From Riptortus pedestris (Eukaryota > Arthropoda > Insecta > Hemiptera > Alydidae): 64,000 bases of DNA. The notes under the pieces were generated by a model. It worked only from the letters and a program-made list of their open reading frames with translations, did no database searches and was not told the DNA's origin. Below are positions 20,779 to 32,379 of the stretch, in pieces; positions within the stretch are counted from its first letter, which is position 1; each line of letters opens with the position of its first letter. The stretch lies in the NCBI GenBank assembly GCA_019009955.1, contig CM032230.1, positions 130,165,501 to 130,229,500 of the forward strand. The letters are read 5' to 3'. The position numbers and the translations under genes are program-made.

Positions 20779-21095
20779 AAAAGAAAAAAAAAACACAAAA
20801 GGCGAAATTAGACACAAAAAAAAAATAAATGAACAAGAGAACAAATAAAGACAAAATTCAAAGCTAGGTGCAAAGCTGTAAATCATAACTATTCATATTG
20901 GACAATAGAGAAATCATTAATAAAATATTTAAATATTCAATAAATAAATCAATAATTAAAATAAAATTGGTGTATAAAATGAATAAAAGAAATTTAAAAT
21001 AATTAAGGTTTACATGAAATATAAGTTGTTACTGGTGAGTATTTACGTAAAACTCTGTACTTCCCTTATACACACTCGAGTGAGTGAAAACACAT

Positions 21096-22115
21096 ACACC
21101 CACACACAAACATACACACAATGACAGAGATAGCGATGACTGAAGATATTACGTACTATTATCCTATTACGTTTATTACAGAAAAGATGAGATTTTTATT
21201 GTTGAAATTCTCTTTCGACGATTCGGAAAAATTTACGCAAAAAGAAGATCTCACTTGTCTACCGAAAACAAATTACCAATACACAAGTTACTACTTAAAC
21301 CAATATTACATTCGCAATAAAAGTTTAGGGTATAGCAAAACATCTTTCGAACATTAGACGCATCCTGACTTTCCAATCCAAAGTCCTGCGCACCATAGTA
21401 GATGCTCCATATTATGTTACAACCATACCAAGATCTTAATATCCCATTTGTAAAGGGCCTAATTCCCTTAAGATTCAGAAAATTCCACAGGGGGCTATTC
21501 AACCATCCTAACCAGAAGTCCTAGCCCTTTCCAGTACCACTCATCCATATTCCTCTCCACGGTGCCTCAAGACACAATGGCCCAGAGAGATCTCCTATAG
21601 AAGTGTAAATTGATTTGATTGCAGTGGCTGTTTTCTTATCAAGTGCCATTCCTCCTTAGCTCTTGACTTCCTTGCCAGGCAGGGAGAGGCTGCTCCTCTC
21701 ATTGTGGCGAAAGGGGTGTAGCTTCTGGGAGAGTGATGGAGGGCTATTATATTTTACATTCACATTACCAAATGAATTTAAATGCAGACTGTAGTATTCT
21801 TAATAAAATAAAATAATAATAATTAATTGAAATTGCCCTTCGGGGTTCTTAAACTGCAGCAACCCAGGTAGTGCGCCGCACTCCAACACTACGAGAAGCT
21901 ACCGTCGGGTAACGTAATAATTTCTTTCGGGTTTAGAGTGTACCCTCCTACTATATGACTTTTTCTGTCCCATCAACCACCTGAGAAAGCACTCCTCCTA
22001 ACCGATGATTAAAGAGAATGTTATACCCTTCAAAAGTATGTAGCCAACTAAATGCAATAAAGTATCTTCTGCAGCTGAATTTATGTAACATAACATACTT
22101 GGGTACCAACGGAAT
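21096..22115. other. unassigned DNA
   Basis: Two mid-length open frames (21121-21357 plus, 21251-21502 minus) lack motifs. 21480-21760 is less AT-rich. No gene supported. Confidence 0.4.
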
Positions 22116-22364
22116 GATCAAAAAGGTCAAACACCTCCACTCTTAATACTTCTTTTATTGTAGACAAAGTACTTTCGGGGCGAACCGAAATCCCATCTTC
22201 AGTGCTCTAGAGTTGGTCCCGGAAAAAAACGGGAGTTGGTCCGGGCGATGCCGGCTCAGTGGGGACCAGCTCTAGAGCACTGAAGTTGGAACGGTTCGCC
22301 CCGAAAGTACTTTGTCTGCAATAAAAGAAGTATTAATAGTGGAGGTGTTTTGACCTTTTTGATC
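22116..22364. mobile_element. foldback element, 249 bp
   Basis: Arms 22116-22218 and about 22268-22364: GATCAAAAAGGTC/GACCTTTTTGATC at the ends, ACTTTCGGGGCGAACC and CTTCAGTGCTCTAGAG with their complements inside. The centre (22219-22267) is G-rich with CCCGG/CCGGG. No coding capacity. Confidence 0.75.
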
Positions 22365-22529
22365 CTTCCTTTGATGATGGACCTCCACCAGCCAGCCCAA
22401 ATCCAGAATACTTAGGTACATTGGAAAATCTTAAATAACCATCTTCCTCCAATACTATTAGGATAAGGAACAACTCTGTTTCTTTTGAAGAGTAGAAACA
22501 CCTGTAGAAGTTTTCTATCTACTTACCAA

Positions 22530-22551
22530 ACGCTGTATGTGTATGTGTGTG

Positions 22552-22615
<64 letters not shown>

Positions 22616-23070
22616 CACTCATGCTTCTCTATAACGGCACTAGTACTCAGTTCTCGCTCGATCGTTACCAAACTCGATATATACGTTCTGTTTGGGACAA
22701 ACCCATATTTTTTTTATATTAATATTAAGTACTCGTAAATATAATTGTAAATGTGACGGGGATCTTAACTCTATCTTGGAGCATAACCAGCTACCCCTCT
22801 AAGTTTTAATTGGTAAATTTAGTTACAGTTTTCCTACTCAGACTTGTCTTGGTACTAAAGGAGTGGTTTAATACAATTGGTTCATATAAAACTAAAGATC
22901 AAGTTCGTTAACGGTTGAAATAGGGCCGGGATAGGGAAATTCAAAATATTTCTGTAATTATGAGTCAAATCAAAAAATGTTACAGAGCCCATCTTGTTTT
23001 ATATTAAATTTTATATAAATGTTGTTCTATTCACTTTTACTCCCACGCTCCAAATATTAACCAAGATATT
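22530..23070 (+). mobile_element. HINE-like element, decayed, left end lost
   Basis: GT/AT microsatellite at 22537-22603, GATCGTTACCAAACTCGATA (block B start), later AAGATCAAGTTCGTTAACGG and AAATGTTACAGAGCCCATC. It looks like two core fragments in series. Confidence 0.55.
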
Positions 23071-23073
23071 TCT

Positions 23074-23588
23074 ATGTTTTAGTAGATTTCCCTTAAGGGA
23101 AATCAGCTATTGAGGCTTACCTCATGACGGAATGTTTCTTCAAATGCCCATCGCTCCTACCTAGTAGATGAGGTCTGTTCAAAACTGTATATGTATATAT
23201 ATATATATATATATAAATTTGTCTGTTACCGCTCTAGCGGTCGCAATTATTGTTTGATCGTTACCAAACTCGATATTTAGTCGTTTTATGTAAAAATAAA
23301 GAACAAGTTCGTTATCGACTGAAATCGGGGAAGTGAGAGGGGGGGGGGGGGGGTTAGAGGAGAGGATTTTTGAAATATCTCCGTTACTATACGTCGGATC
23401 GAAAAATTGTACAGAATCAATCTTATTGCAAATTAAATTTACTATAATTTAATAACATTTATTCTCTATCTTGAATATTAACTGAGATATTTGCATTTTT
23501 ATTAAATCTGGGCGGCAAACGAAATTTCTCTATTGTAAAACTTCACGTGGAAATCTGCTTAGTTCACGCAGTCCCTGCGTGACGGAAT
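23074..23588 (+). mobile_element. HINE-like element, complete, module III
   Basis: Palindromic left end TTTTAGTAGATTTCCCTTAA, block A, short AT tract, block B with a 16-17-base G-run near 23339-23355, module III and right end with stem-loop ACGCAGTCCCTGCGT, then TGACGGAA and a T-run. Confidence 0.8.
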
Positions 23589-23599
23589 TTTTTTTTTTT

Positions 23600-23862
23600 A
23601 TTTTTCCTCATTTAGTAAACCACCAATTTTAGTCATTGTGCGTTAACAATAAGCACATATAACACGAAACGTCTTATTTTAAGTTTTGTACCAAATATTG
23701 TTAGACACCAAATTTACTGTTATATTGGACATTAGTAAACCCCCACTTCTGCTCATCGGATTTTTATTAAGAAATATGAAATATATGATGAGATGAGATC
23801 ATTAGTGTGCCATAGCAACATGTGGGAAATCTGCTTGGTTTACGTATTCCTTTGGTATGGAA
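23600..23862 (+). mobile_element. HINE-like 3' modules I and II in series, orphan
   Basis: Module I block (TTTAGTAAACCACCAATTTT, GCGTTAACAATAAGC) then module II (TAAACCCCCACTTCTGCTCA, GATGAGATGAGATCATTAG) and GGGAAATCTGCTTGGTTTACG, with no stem-loop. Confidence 0.55.
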
Positions 23863-24860
23863 TATTGTTTGAATAAAATATTATACAAAATATTATGAAT
23901 GATGCATTGGATGGCCGAAATTAATAGTTCATTTATGAAAAGACTTCATTCATCACTTTGAAACTGTTCTCCCTGAAAGTTAATAACACATAAATATTAT
24001 ATTCCCGTATAAACCATTATGTGAGGGACTTGATGTTTTTCGTTATAAGATAATCCATCATCTCTTTGATGTGTTAATAGACTCTCCATCCTTCTCTTTA
24101 TGTGCGATATAAGTTTAATCTTCCCTTAGATCGACAGGGTAATATGTTAAAATAAAGGTAATATGGAAAATAAATCGCTTTGCTATTTTCCGTTATTTCT
24201 CGACGAATTTCATCTATTTCGAAATACCAAGGTTGTTACGGTTTCTTACTTAACCCAAACCCTGAGGCTAAACTTAAACAAAAATAAAGTCTTCTTACTC
24301 TGTTAACTGTAAAATCGGTAATGGAACTTATATCGGTAAATACTCACAACTTCTAAGTAAAAGGTTAAAGCAACACGTAAAAACTATGAACAACGAAAAT
24401 AAAACTGCAACGAATAATAAACCATGACGGATCATTCCATTTCCAAGAATCACTTGCAATTTTGAAAACGTTCAAATAATCTATAAATAAAGAAATAATA
24501 TTGCACGAAAAATAAAAGAGAATATTCACATCATAAAAAGCCGTGAACAAAATAACTGAAATTAAATACCTTAATCATATCTTCCACTACATCTTAAAAT
24601 TATAGATTTTAGAGTTTGATGCGAAATAATCGTGTTCAATATTGGACGTGAAAATAATTTACAGTCAATTGACTTAAAAGGCTTTGGGAATCTCAGTTTC
24701 AACGACGTCCCCACACATAAGTAGCTTTTGTGAACATGAATTAAGCTTGATGTGATAATTTAGTGACAGAGGAGCCCAAAACTGAAATTTATTTGGATGA
24801 GTGAAATTCGGGACAACATTGAAGATAGGGAAAAAATAATTGAGTTCAATAATAATAAAA
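23863..24860. other. unassigned AT-rich DNA
   Basis: I see no gene or shared repeat. Confidence 0.4.
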
Positions 24861-25269
24861 GTCCGTCACGCAGGGACAGCGTAAACTAAGCAGATTTCCC
24901 ACGTGAAGTTTTACAATAGAGAAATTTCACGAGAGCCGAGCCAGTCAAGGAAACGGCCGAACTAGCTTTTGGCGGGAAAGTAACTCTCGTCCGTTAGGCG
25001 GCCAGATTTAATAAAAATGCAAACTCCTCGGTCAATATTCAAGATAGAGAAAAAACGTATATAACAATATTTATAGTAAATTTAATTTGCAATAAGATTG
25101 ATTCTGTACAATTGTTCGATCCGACGTATAGTAACGGAATTGTCGAAACTCCCTTCCCACTGGTCCGATTTCAGCCATTAACGAACTTGATCTTTCTTTT
25201 TACATAAAACGACTAAATATCGAGTTTGGTAGCGCTTAAAAAAAATTGCGAACGCTAGAGCGGTAACAG

Positions 25270-25331
<62 letters not shown>

Positions 25332-25456
25332 TTTTGAACGAACCTCATTTTCGTCATCTACTAGGTAGGATCGATGGATATTTGAAGAAGAATTTCGAAA
25401 ATTCTGTCATGAGTACAACCTCAATAGCTGATTTCCCTTGGGGGAAATCTGCTAAA
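24861..25456 (-). mobile_element. HINE-like element, complete, module IV
   Basis: GTCCGTCACGCAGGGACAGC end; module IV with CACGAGAGCCGAGCCAGTC and GGCCGAACTAGCTTTTGGCG, shared with 45098-45696; core with a shortened block B, AT tract 25274-25328, block A and palindrome variant CCCTTGGGGG. Confidence 0.8.
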
Positions 25457-25692
25457 ATAGTGACTTTAAGTAATTTTTCGGTATGACCCATAATAACAGA
25501 AATATTTTGAATTTTAGACCCCCCCCCTCTAAATTATCCCGATTTTAGCTATTTACGAAATGTATCTTTAGTTTTACATAGAACGTTTGAAAATCTAGTT
25601 TGCTAATCGTCGAAAAAAAAATTACGAGTGCAAGATATATATCATCAGGGGGTACACCACCAATAACTGCTTAAGGGACATCTGCTAAAATG
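25457..25692 (-). mobile_element. HINE-like core, decayed, tandem behind previous
   Basis: Directly abuts the previous copy's terminus. It keeps TTTTTCGGTATGACCCATAA, GACCCCCCCCCTCTAAATT and a left end AACTGCTTAAGGGACATCTG. Confidence 0.55.
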
Positions 25693-26835
25693 TGATGAGG
25701 GCACTACATAACTTCTTTGAACTGAATTAAATTAATGTGAATTAAAAATTGAATTAGTAAAATGTTTTGGTGTACTTGATCTTTTATTTTATTTATAGTA
25801 CATAGTTACAGTATATATAGGAATCTCAGTTCCAAAAAAAAAAAAAAATCTCAAAGAACAAAAGTGGTTCTATAAACATTTTTTGTATCTTCAATAGGTA
25901 CGAAAAAATGTATTATAATTTTTATTTCCCCCCAAATAATCGATTTTGATCAAAAGAGGAGGTGCACAATTAGACTGTACAAAAGTCCTAAATATGAAGT
26001 TTCAATATTCTATGGTAATTCCTTTTTGAGTTATAAGTTTTGAGACACTTTACGTACATATATACGCACAGACTTTATGTTGAAATTAGTCAAAATGGGT
26101 TCAGTGGGAATCAAAACAAATCATTCCCTTGAAATCTGAATACCAACAATTTTCGCTATTACAATTTGTCCGTTACTCCGTACCAGGAACTATAGAAGAG
26201 ACATGGATTTCATATTCCACGTTAATTTCATAATTTTCAAACTAATCAACATGTTGCAATTGTGTTGATATTCAGTTATCGCTAAGCCGTGCCGCTACAA
26301 TTACTCTTTTAGCACATTCAAACACACTAAATTTCTGTTTTCAATAGAACCCTAAGTATAGGGCATTTCCCACTCGCGACATTTGCTATGCTCATTCATT
26401 ATTTCTACATTTGGCCCTTTTCGTCCATTAAACGAAAGCATGGCAAATCAATCCTCTCATTGTGTACTACAAGTTCAGAATATGAACAATATGGCTATTG
26501 ATGCTTTACTGTTTGAGCAGTTTGAAAAAGCGCATGAATTACTACTCAGCTGTATTATGCTCGAGTTTTGAATCCCTTACAGCGAAGAGTAACGGCTTTC
26601 TCTTAAAACCGTATGTTTAATGCTACATGCGCTTTGTATATATATGTGTGTGTGGATATATATCCTTTTTTTCCCCTTGATTCGAGGGGTGGTTAGGGTT
26701 GTTCGAGGGATTCGTTAGAGTTTTACGTAAGGCGTGATTATTTTGACGTACAACCCTCGTTAACCAAGAAGGACCTGGGATGAGTTCCCTCCAGTAGGCT
26801 GACGGCACCTCTGTGGTCTACTCATCCGAACCTGC
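25693..26835. other. unassigned AT-rich DNA
   Basis: No gene or recognised repeat; a TG/AT stretch lies at 26635-26660. A 62-codon frame at 26383 has no motif. Confidence 0.4.
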
Positions 26836-26888
26836 ACCTCTTTTTACCTTCAGCTTATTGACGGTAGTGGTAGATGTACCCCCGCGTT
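26836..26888 (+). repeat. short hairpin repeat R1 (paired with 33942-34004)
   Basis: CCGAACCTGCACCTCTTTTT, ACCTTCAGCTTATTGACGGT and GGTAGATGTACCC match the second copy, where the palindrome TACCTTCA/TGAAGGTA is intact. Confidence 0.5.
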
Positions 26889-26897
26889 AACCAACCG

Positions 26898-28465
26898 GCA
26901 CCCCGACGAGGGGAATTCGAGAATACAAAATAACTCAGCCTTTATGAGTTGAAAATGAATCTGGATTTCTTGATACTTTCTGTGACGCCTCTAGACAGTG
27001 GAAGAGACGAAGTGTTTCCTGGCTTTGGGAGAAGGATTTGAAGCTTTACACAGTTGCTGTAATAGCATAGGATAAACGGGGGTTGACAAGGGGGAATTCG
27101 AAAATACAAAATATCTCAGTTACTATGTGTCGGAAAAATGTTACTGGGCTGTTTTTGTTATTTCTCTTTATGTGTTGACTGAGCGAAACCTAAGTGACAC
27201 ACGCTTTAGAGGATGGGTTCCGGAGGAGGCCAAATTTCGAAAATTCTCAGTTATTTTCGGAATCGGTTAAAAAAAAAAATGGTTCAGGACTTTTTCTGGT
27301 ATTTATCTCGATGTGACGCCTCAACAAAACGGAAGAGACAAAGCGTTCTGAAGCTTTGGGCGAAGGTTCCGGGGCCTAGCACAGTTGCTGTAATAGGATA
27401 GGGTGGAGTGGTTAGTGGGGAGAATTCGAAAATACAGAATGTCTCACTCATTATCGGATCAAAACATGGTTTAGGACTTATTCTGGTATTTATCTTGACG
27501 TGATGCCTCAACAAAAGGGAAGAATCAAAGTGATGCGCAGCTTTGAGAGAAGGGTTCGGAGAATTATTCAGTTACTTTAAATGAAGGTGGGGGGGATACC
27601 AGAGGGGGAATTCGATAGTACTAAATATCTCACTTATTATTGGTATCGATTGAAAAAAAAGTTTCAGGACTTTTTCTGGTATTTACCTCGATGTGATGCT
27701 GCAGCAAAACGGAAGAGTAAAAGCGATGCTTAGCTTTGAGAGAAGTGTTCAGAGAATTACTCTGTTACTCTAATGGCCGAGGGAGAATTAGAGGTGGAAT
27801 TCGGAAATACTAGTTTCTATTCGACTTTTGGCGAAGTTTTCGAGACTTTGCACAGCTGCTGCAATAGCAGAGTGTGGCGGGGTATAGAAGGGATAATTTT
27901 AAAATACACTATATCTTAGTTATTATCTGAATAGGATCAAAAAATTAACCATGGCTTTTTCTGGTATTTATCTTGACTTGGTGCCTCAGCAAAACGGAAG
28001 AATCAAAGCTACGCGTAGCTTTGAGAGAAGGAACGGAGCATTACTCAGTTAGTGTAGCAGCAGAGTGGGGGATTAGAGGTGGAATTCGGAAATACAAGAT
28101 GTCTCACTTGTTATATGTGTCGGTTGAAAAAAGGTTACAGAACCTTTTCTGGTATTTCGCTTTCTGTGATTACTCAACCACTCGGAAGAGACAAAGCATT
28201 CCGACACTTTGGTCAAAGTCGGACTTGTTGTTCAAATAGCCAAGGGTGGAGGGGGCAGAGGGGAGAATTCAAAAACACAAATTATATCAGTCATTATCGG
28301 AATTGGATCATAAAATGATTCAGGAATTTTTCTGGTATTTCGTTTACTGTGATTACTCGGCCAAACGGAAGAGACAAAGCATTCCGAGGCTTTGAGCGAA
28401 GTTTTCGGTGCTTTGCACAGTTGCTGCTGTAATAGCAGAGGGTTGGGGGTAATTAGAGAGGTGTA
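26898..28465. repeat. satellite S185: diverged ~185-bp tandem array related to HINE core
   Basis: The motif TGTGAYGCCTC and its variants occur at about 26981, 27171, 27312, 27499, 27692, 27977, 28165 and 28349. Spacings are mostly 184-193, with one short (141) and one long (285) interval from internal deletion or a partial unit. Each unit holds GGGGAATTCGAAAATACA, ATCTCAGTTACTATGTGTCG, TTTTTCTGGTATTT, CGGAAGAGACAAAGC and GCACAGTTGCTGTAATAG. The first two blocks align with the HINE core (AGGGGGGAATTTTCGAAAAT, CGAAATATCTCCGTTATTAT, CGTCGGATCGAAAAATG). The remaining ~110 bp is not in HINEs. Units are too diverged for recent homogenisation. No gene. Confidence 0.75.
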
Positions 28466-29200
28466 ACTAATGTGTATTCATGGCTGGCTGTAAGCAGATC
28501 GTGGGACTATCGAGATCCTTTGCAATCGATATAACTCCACTGCCATCGGTATCAAGGGACAGGATCAGCCCTATTTCTATGGCGGTGCCCGGTCGAGCGG
28601 CAATGATAACCCCGCTCTCCCTCTCCCTACTATTCCTAAATTGTTGATACTAAATTATTCATGGATCGATATCGTTGCGTGGCCTCGATACATCAGCTGC
28701 GATCCGAGATCTCCACGAATAACTATGAATTAATCGTGCTGACGAATAACAGCTGGGTCGACCGCTAAACCGAGGTGTTTGAAAATCATGCTCGGTGCCG
28801 TTGATAAGGGTTTTAAATTTTAAATTAATGTTAACGTTTAACTTTCGTTTAGCACGCGCTCAAAGTAAACTAGGATTTCATTAAATTTCAAACCTCTTAT
28901 CATTTGGTTAAAAATGTCCTTTTAGATTTGACACGGTTTGCTAAAACGCTTTCGCCAAGACGAACGTTTAACTATTGCCTGTCGTTTACATTTAATAGTA
29001 TAACTTATCCACTGTATTAAAATCTACATTGGGCTTAATGTTAAATATCGGCGTCCATGTATTAATTGAATGTTCTACACATGTCATTTTAATCTCCTAT
29101 AAGTATTTTAATCGTGTAATAAGACGCGTTTCGAAACACGTACATTTTTTGACGGACAGGAGGCCACTCATTTAAAGACGATCATTGAATCGTAGTATAG
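28466..29200. other. less AT-rich island, then AT-rich unassigned DNA
   Basis: 28480-28800 is mixed composition, rich in CGAT words (TCGATATCGTTGCGTGG) and non-repetitive in the window. 28801-29200 is AT-rich with nothing recognised. Candidate conserved noncoding DNA. Confidence 0.3.
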
Positions 29201-29412
29201 GGGCTCAGATTAGCCATGTGAGCTAAAGCGTTGCCTTTAATTCTAGATTGGCGAGTTCGATTCCCGCCTGGGCATAGGAATTTATTTAGTGACGGAATTC
29301 ATTAAATAAAATCTTTAGTCCCACCCTGGCTAGAAAAGGTAACCTGTAGATAGCCCGTCCCAATTAGCCTTAGCTGCAAAAAGTGGACGTTAATAAATAA
29401 TAATTATAATAT
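29201..29412 (+). mobile_element. tRNA-derived SINE, reference copy
   Basis: A tRNA-like head (GGGGCTCAGATTAGCCATGT at 29200, B box GTTCGATTCC at 29255-29264, ending GCCTGGGCA) is followed by a body with TTTAGTGACGGAATTCATTA, CCACCCTGGCTAGAAAAGG and CCCGTCCCAATTAGCC, and a 3' end TTAATAAATAATAATTATAA. It is continuous, so it serves to align the other copies. There is no cloverleaf-perfect tRNA, so this is a retroposon and not a tRNA gene. Confidence 0.75.
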
Positions 29413-30193
29413 AACCCTAACTCAAAACAATTCTAACAGTCCTAAGACTCCAATTATCTAATTAACAATAAGGAAGAATAAGAATGGAAGTAGGAAAGAA
29501 CAACCTCAGCCTCCAGAGAAAATAAAACAATTTCTATAACATTTTATGTCGGAAATGTGCGCCTGAAATCATGAAACAATATTAATTACAGAAGATGTCT
29601 GTGGCTAGCCCCACTCTCTGAAATTAATTTCATCCCGCAGTTGACAGAATGGAAGGCCATCCCATATGTTCTTAATTGTAAATTGTACTTGCTCACAGTC
29701 AAGTGTTCAGTATAATTTATTAATTGTATTCCACATTTTTAAATTGTACATTTATATAACTAATCTATATAAATAAAAAGCATATAGGTTTGCATCAAAT
29801 GTTTCATATTTATAAGTTTCAAAATATAAATTAGGCAGTAATGGGACAAGAAATAATTTCTGATCACAAATATTTCTATTCAGGCTGGAAACTGTTTTTA
29901 ATATTTATATAGCATACCACATTGAGCTTAATAATGTTGCTTGCCGATTAAATTAATAATAAACCTTATAATATACCATATAATTTTCATTAGTTATGCA
30001 TGGTATAACTTATAGGCCTTAATTATTCACTTATGTGTGAATATCAAGTTCAAATCTTTGATGCACGACCCATAAAGGACCAAGGCATACCTCGCGGCTT
30101 CGTTGGGAGTTGAATTGGACAGCTGCATTAAAGTGGCATTACTTGCCAAAGATCTCTACTTCATTATTGAAATAGCTGATCAATCGGACAAGA
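29413..30193. other. unassigned AT-rich DNA
   Basis: No gene or shared repeat seen. Confidence 0.4.
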
Positions 30194-30369
30194 CTGTTAT
30201 TTATTTATTTGTTATTATTTAGAGCTCTACGAAGATGGTGACTAGGCTCTTTTTAAAGATGGGGAAACAAAAGAACAAAAAATCGGAGACAAGCAAAATA
30301 ATATATAGAAAAGTCAGTGACGCTGAGACTAAACAGAATAGAATTTACAATAAATATAAGGTAAATATA
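30194..30369 (-). mobile_element. LINE 3' tail fragment
   Basis: Minus strand: AGAGCCTAGTCACCATCTTC, GTAGAGCTCTAAATAATAAC and an AAATAAATAAAT tail, like 9186, 19816 and 30562. Confidence 0.45.
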
Positions 30370-30490
30370 CTTAAGTGATAATACAAACGGTAAGTGAATA
30401 ATACACACGGTTTTTCAGTCAATTTACAAGTAAATAATTACTACAACTCCTAGGTTTTCGTCATCTCCTAGGTAGGATCAATGGACATTG
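30370..30490 (-). mobile_element. HINE-like fragments
   Basis: AGTCAATTTACAAGTAAATAA matches part of module V at 53151. GTTTTCGTCATCTCCTAGGT and AGGATCAATGGACATT are block A. The core between is deleted. Confidence 0.5.
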
Positions 30491-30561
30491 ATCAGTCAGT
30501 AGTTCGTTCAAGTCATGTGGTATATAAGTAAGTTAGTAATCTGCATTCAGATAGGTTTAGC

Positions 30562-30660
30562 ATTTTTATAGGCTTTATTTATTACGTAGAGCTCCGCAAC
30601 TATGGTGACTTGCCTCTTCTTAAACATGGGGGAAAAACAATTATAGGCTTTAGCTTGTGA
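30562..30660 (-). mobile_element. LINE 3' tail fragment
   Basis: Minus strand: GCAAGTCACCATAGTTGCGG, AGCTCTACGTAATAAATAAA. It may belong to a larger decayed LINE extending towards 31313, where a minus-strand 90-codon frame has no clear motif. Confidence 0.4.
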
Positions 30661-31552
30661 GCACAATTTGTTCTCTTCCTGAATCTACATATTGTTTCTT
30701 TGACGATCCTATAACATTCCGTTTTATTTCCGATAGTTTGTTACCAGTACGAAACCAGTGATCCTACCAGTCTTTGATTAATTTTGTCTCAACTGTCTTG
30801 TTAAGGCCAGCTGGTGTTAGCATAGTTCTCTCAGTAGTAGTCATTTTTGTTGCTAATTTTTGCACTTTTGTCAATATCAGTCAATTGTGTAATGCCCTTC
30901 TTTCCGGATAACTACAAAATTTTAAAGTTCCAAGTGTTTGGTTGGTGTACATATTTGTTAAATATTTTTGTAATTAATGGGTTGTTTGTATATTGAAAAT
31001 GTTAGATTAATGGTCAGATATTGATGAATGGTTCCTGCTGTTATAGTACTGGTTGGTATAAACTGGTATAGTTTTTTGCGTTCTTTTTATTAGTATCATC
31101 ATTCAATAGTTTGTCTCTGTAGGCCGCAATAACTGATGATTTACTAGAGCGGAGGGCATACAAATCCTGGTTTAAATATTGAAGAAATTCAGTTTGACAA
31201 ACAGCTCCATGATTTAGTTGACCCAGCCATAGCAAATAGTGTTTGATGAGGATTGGTCTAGTTAATAGAGCATATTGTAATATACAATTATCCATAGATA
31301 TTATATTAGTCATAAACCATAAAAATATGTCAAAACGTCTTATTCCAATCTCATGTACGATATATTGTTTTCATGGCATCAGGAGGAGGGAAGGTTAGAA
31401 AAGGAGAAAAATAAAAAAAATTCAAGATATCTTATTATGAGACGATGGGAAAATATTGCCTGTTCAATCTTGTTGAAAATTAAATATTTTACCATTTTTG
31501 TTCTATAAATAGTATCCCTTACTCGAATATAAACCTCACTATTTGAATTTTT
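30661..31552. other. unassigned AT-rich DNA
   Basis: Contains the minus-strand frame 31041-31313 without recognised domains. Nothing else supported. Confidence 0.35.
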
Positions 31553-31640
31553 ACCAGATTTCCCTTAAGAGAAATCAGCTATTGAGGTCGTACTCATGAG
31601 GCGATTTTCTAATAATTTCCACTAATGTCCATCGACAAAA
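31553..31640 (+). mobile_element. HINE-like left end and block A
   Basis: TTTACCAGATTTCCCTTAAG, AGCTATTGAGGTCGTACTCA and AATGTCCATCGAC, cut exactly where the inverted arm starts. Confidence 0.7.
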
Positions 31641-31644
31641 TATA

Positions 31645-32151
31645 GTGTGGTATAGATGAAATAAACATTTTCGAGTTAAGAACGAAAAATCTTAATGGAT
31701 GACATCACCACACAGCGTTATACTACCTATCTCACGCAATAAAAGTTCAATGAATACAATACTGGGTATATAAGCTTTGAATATAGTGGTTTATGATATA
31801 ACAGGTTATAGGAAATATGACATGAGTAGAAGTGCTGGTTTTCTGAAGGCTGAAAACTAAATTATCTAAATAACTAAGTTAATATTCATGACAGAGATAG
31901 TATGTATATAATATTTATACGTAATTTAATTTGCAATAAGATTGGTTGATCAGACTTATCACCACGGAGATCTTTCAGATTTTCGAAATTTCCCCTCCCA
32001 ATTGTACGATTTCTGCCATTAAAAATCTTGATCTTTCTTTTTACATAAAACGATTAAAAATCGAGTTTGGTAGCGACCAAACAAAAATTGTGACCTCTAG
32101 AGCATTAACAGACAAATATGTACATACATTTATACACACACATACATATCT

Positions 32152-32207
<56 letters not shown>

Positions 32208-32375
32208 CCTATAACCTGTTATATCATAAACCACTTTATTCAAAGCTTATATACCCAGTATTGTATTCATTGAACTTTTATTGCGTGAGATAGGTAGTAT
32301 AACGCTGTGTGGTGATGTCATCCATTAAGATTTTTCGTTCTTAACTCGAAAATGTTTATTTCATCTATACCACAC
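31645..32375. repeat. near-perfect 168-bp inverted duplication of a HINE 3' module
   Basis: Arm 31645-31812 and arm 32208-32375 are reverse complements with about one mismatch that I can see (GAATATAGTGG against GAATAAAGTGG). The arm is a module I variant (TATTCATTGAACTTTTATTG on the right arm). Between them lie a minus-oriented module/core (31813-32118) and a CA/AT microsatellite (32135-32206). The similarity is far higher than between other HINE copies here, so it is recent or maintained by conversion. Confidence 0.8.
31813..32206 (-). mobile_element. HINE-like core between inverted arms
   Basis: GACATGAGTAGAAGTGCTGG, GCAATAAGATTGGTTGATCA, TTCGAAATTTCCCCTCCC, ACATAAAACGATTAAAAATC and CATTAACAGACAAATATG are block B in minus orientation, then the microsatellite. 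An overlapping 115-codon plus-strand frame is an artefact of this. Confidence 0.7.
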
Positions 32376-32379
32376 TCGA

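Larger units (their letters stand above)
19816..21095 (-). mobile_element. LINE 3' UTR, split by a HINE
   Basis: On the minus strand the sequence from 21095 down to 20780 matches the UTR at 9565-9800 (ACTCACTCGAGTGTGTAT, TTACGTAAATACTCACC, TTATTCATTTTATACACC). It is then interrupted by a complete HINE and resumes from 20124 to the 3' end near 19816 with GAAGCTGCGAAACTCCAATA and an AAAT tail. No coding part remains. Confidence 0.65.

Noticed and set aside
31041..31313. 90-codon minus-strand frame as a gene or LINE domain
   Set aside because: No recognisable domain and no supporting context beyond a LINE-like tail 400 bp away.
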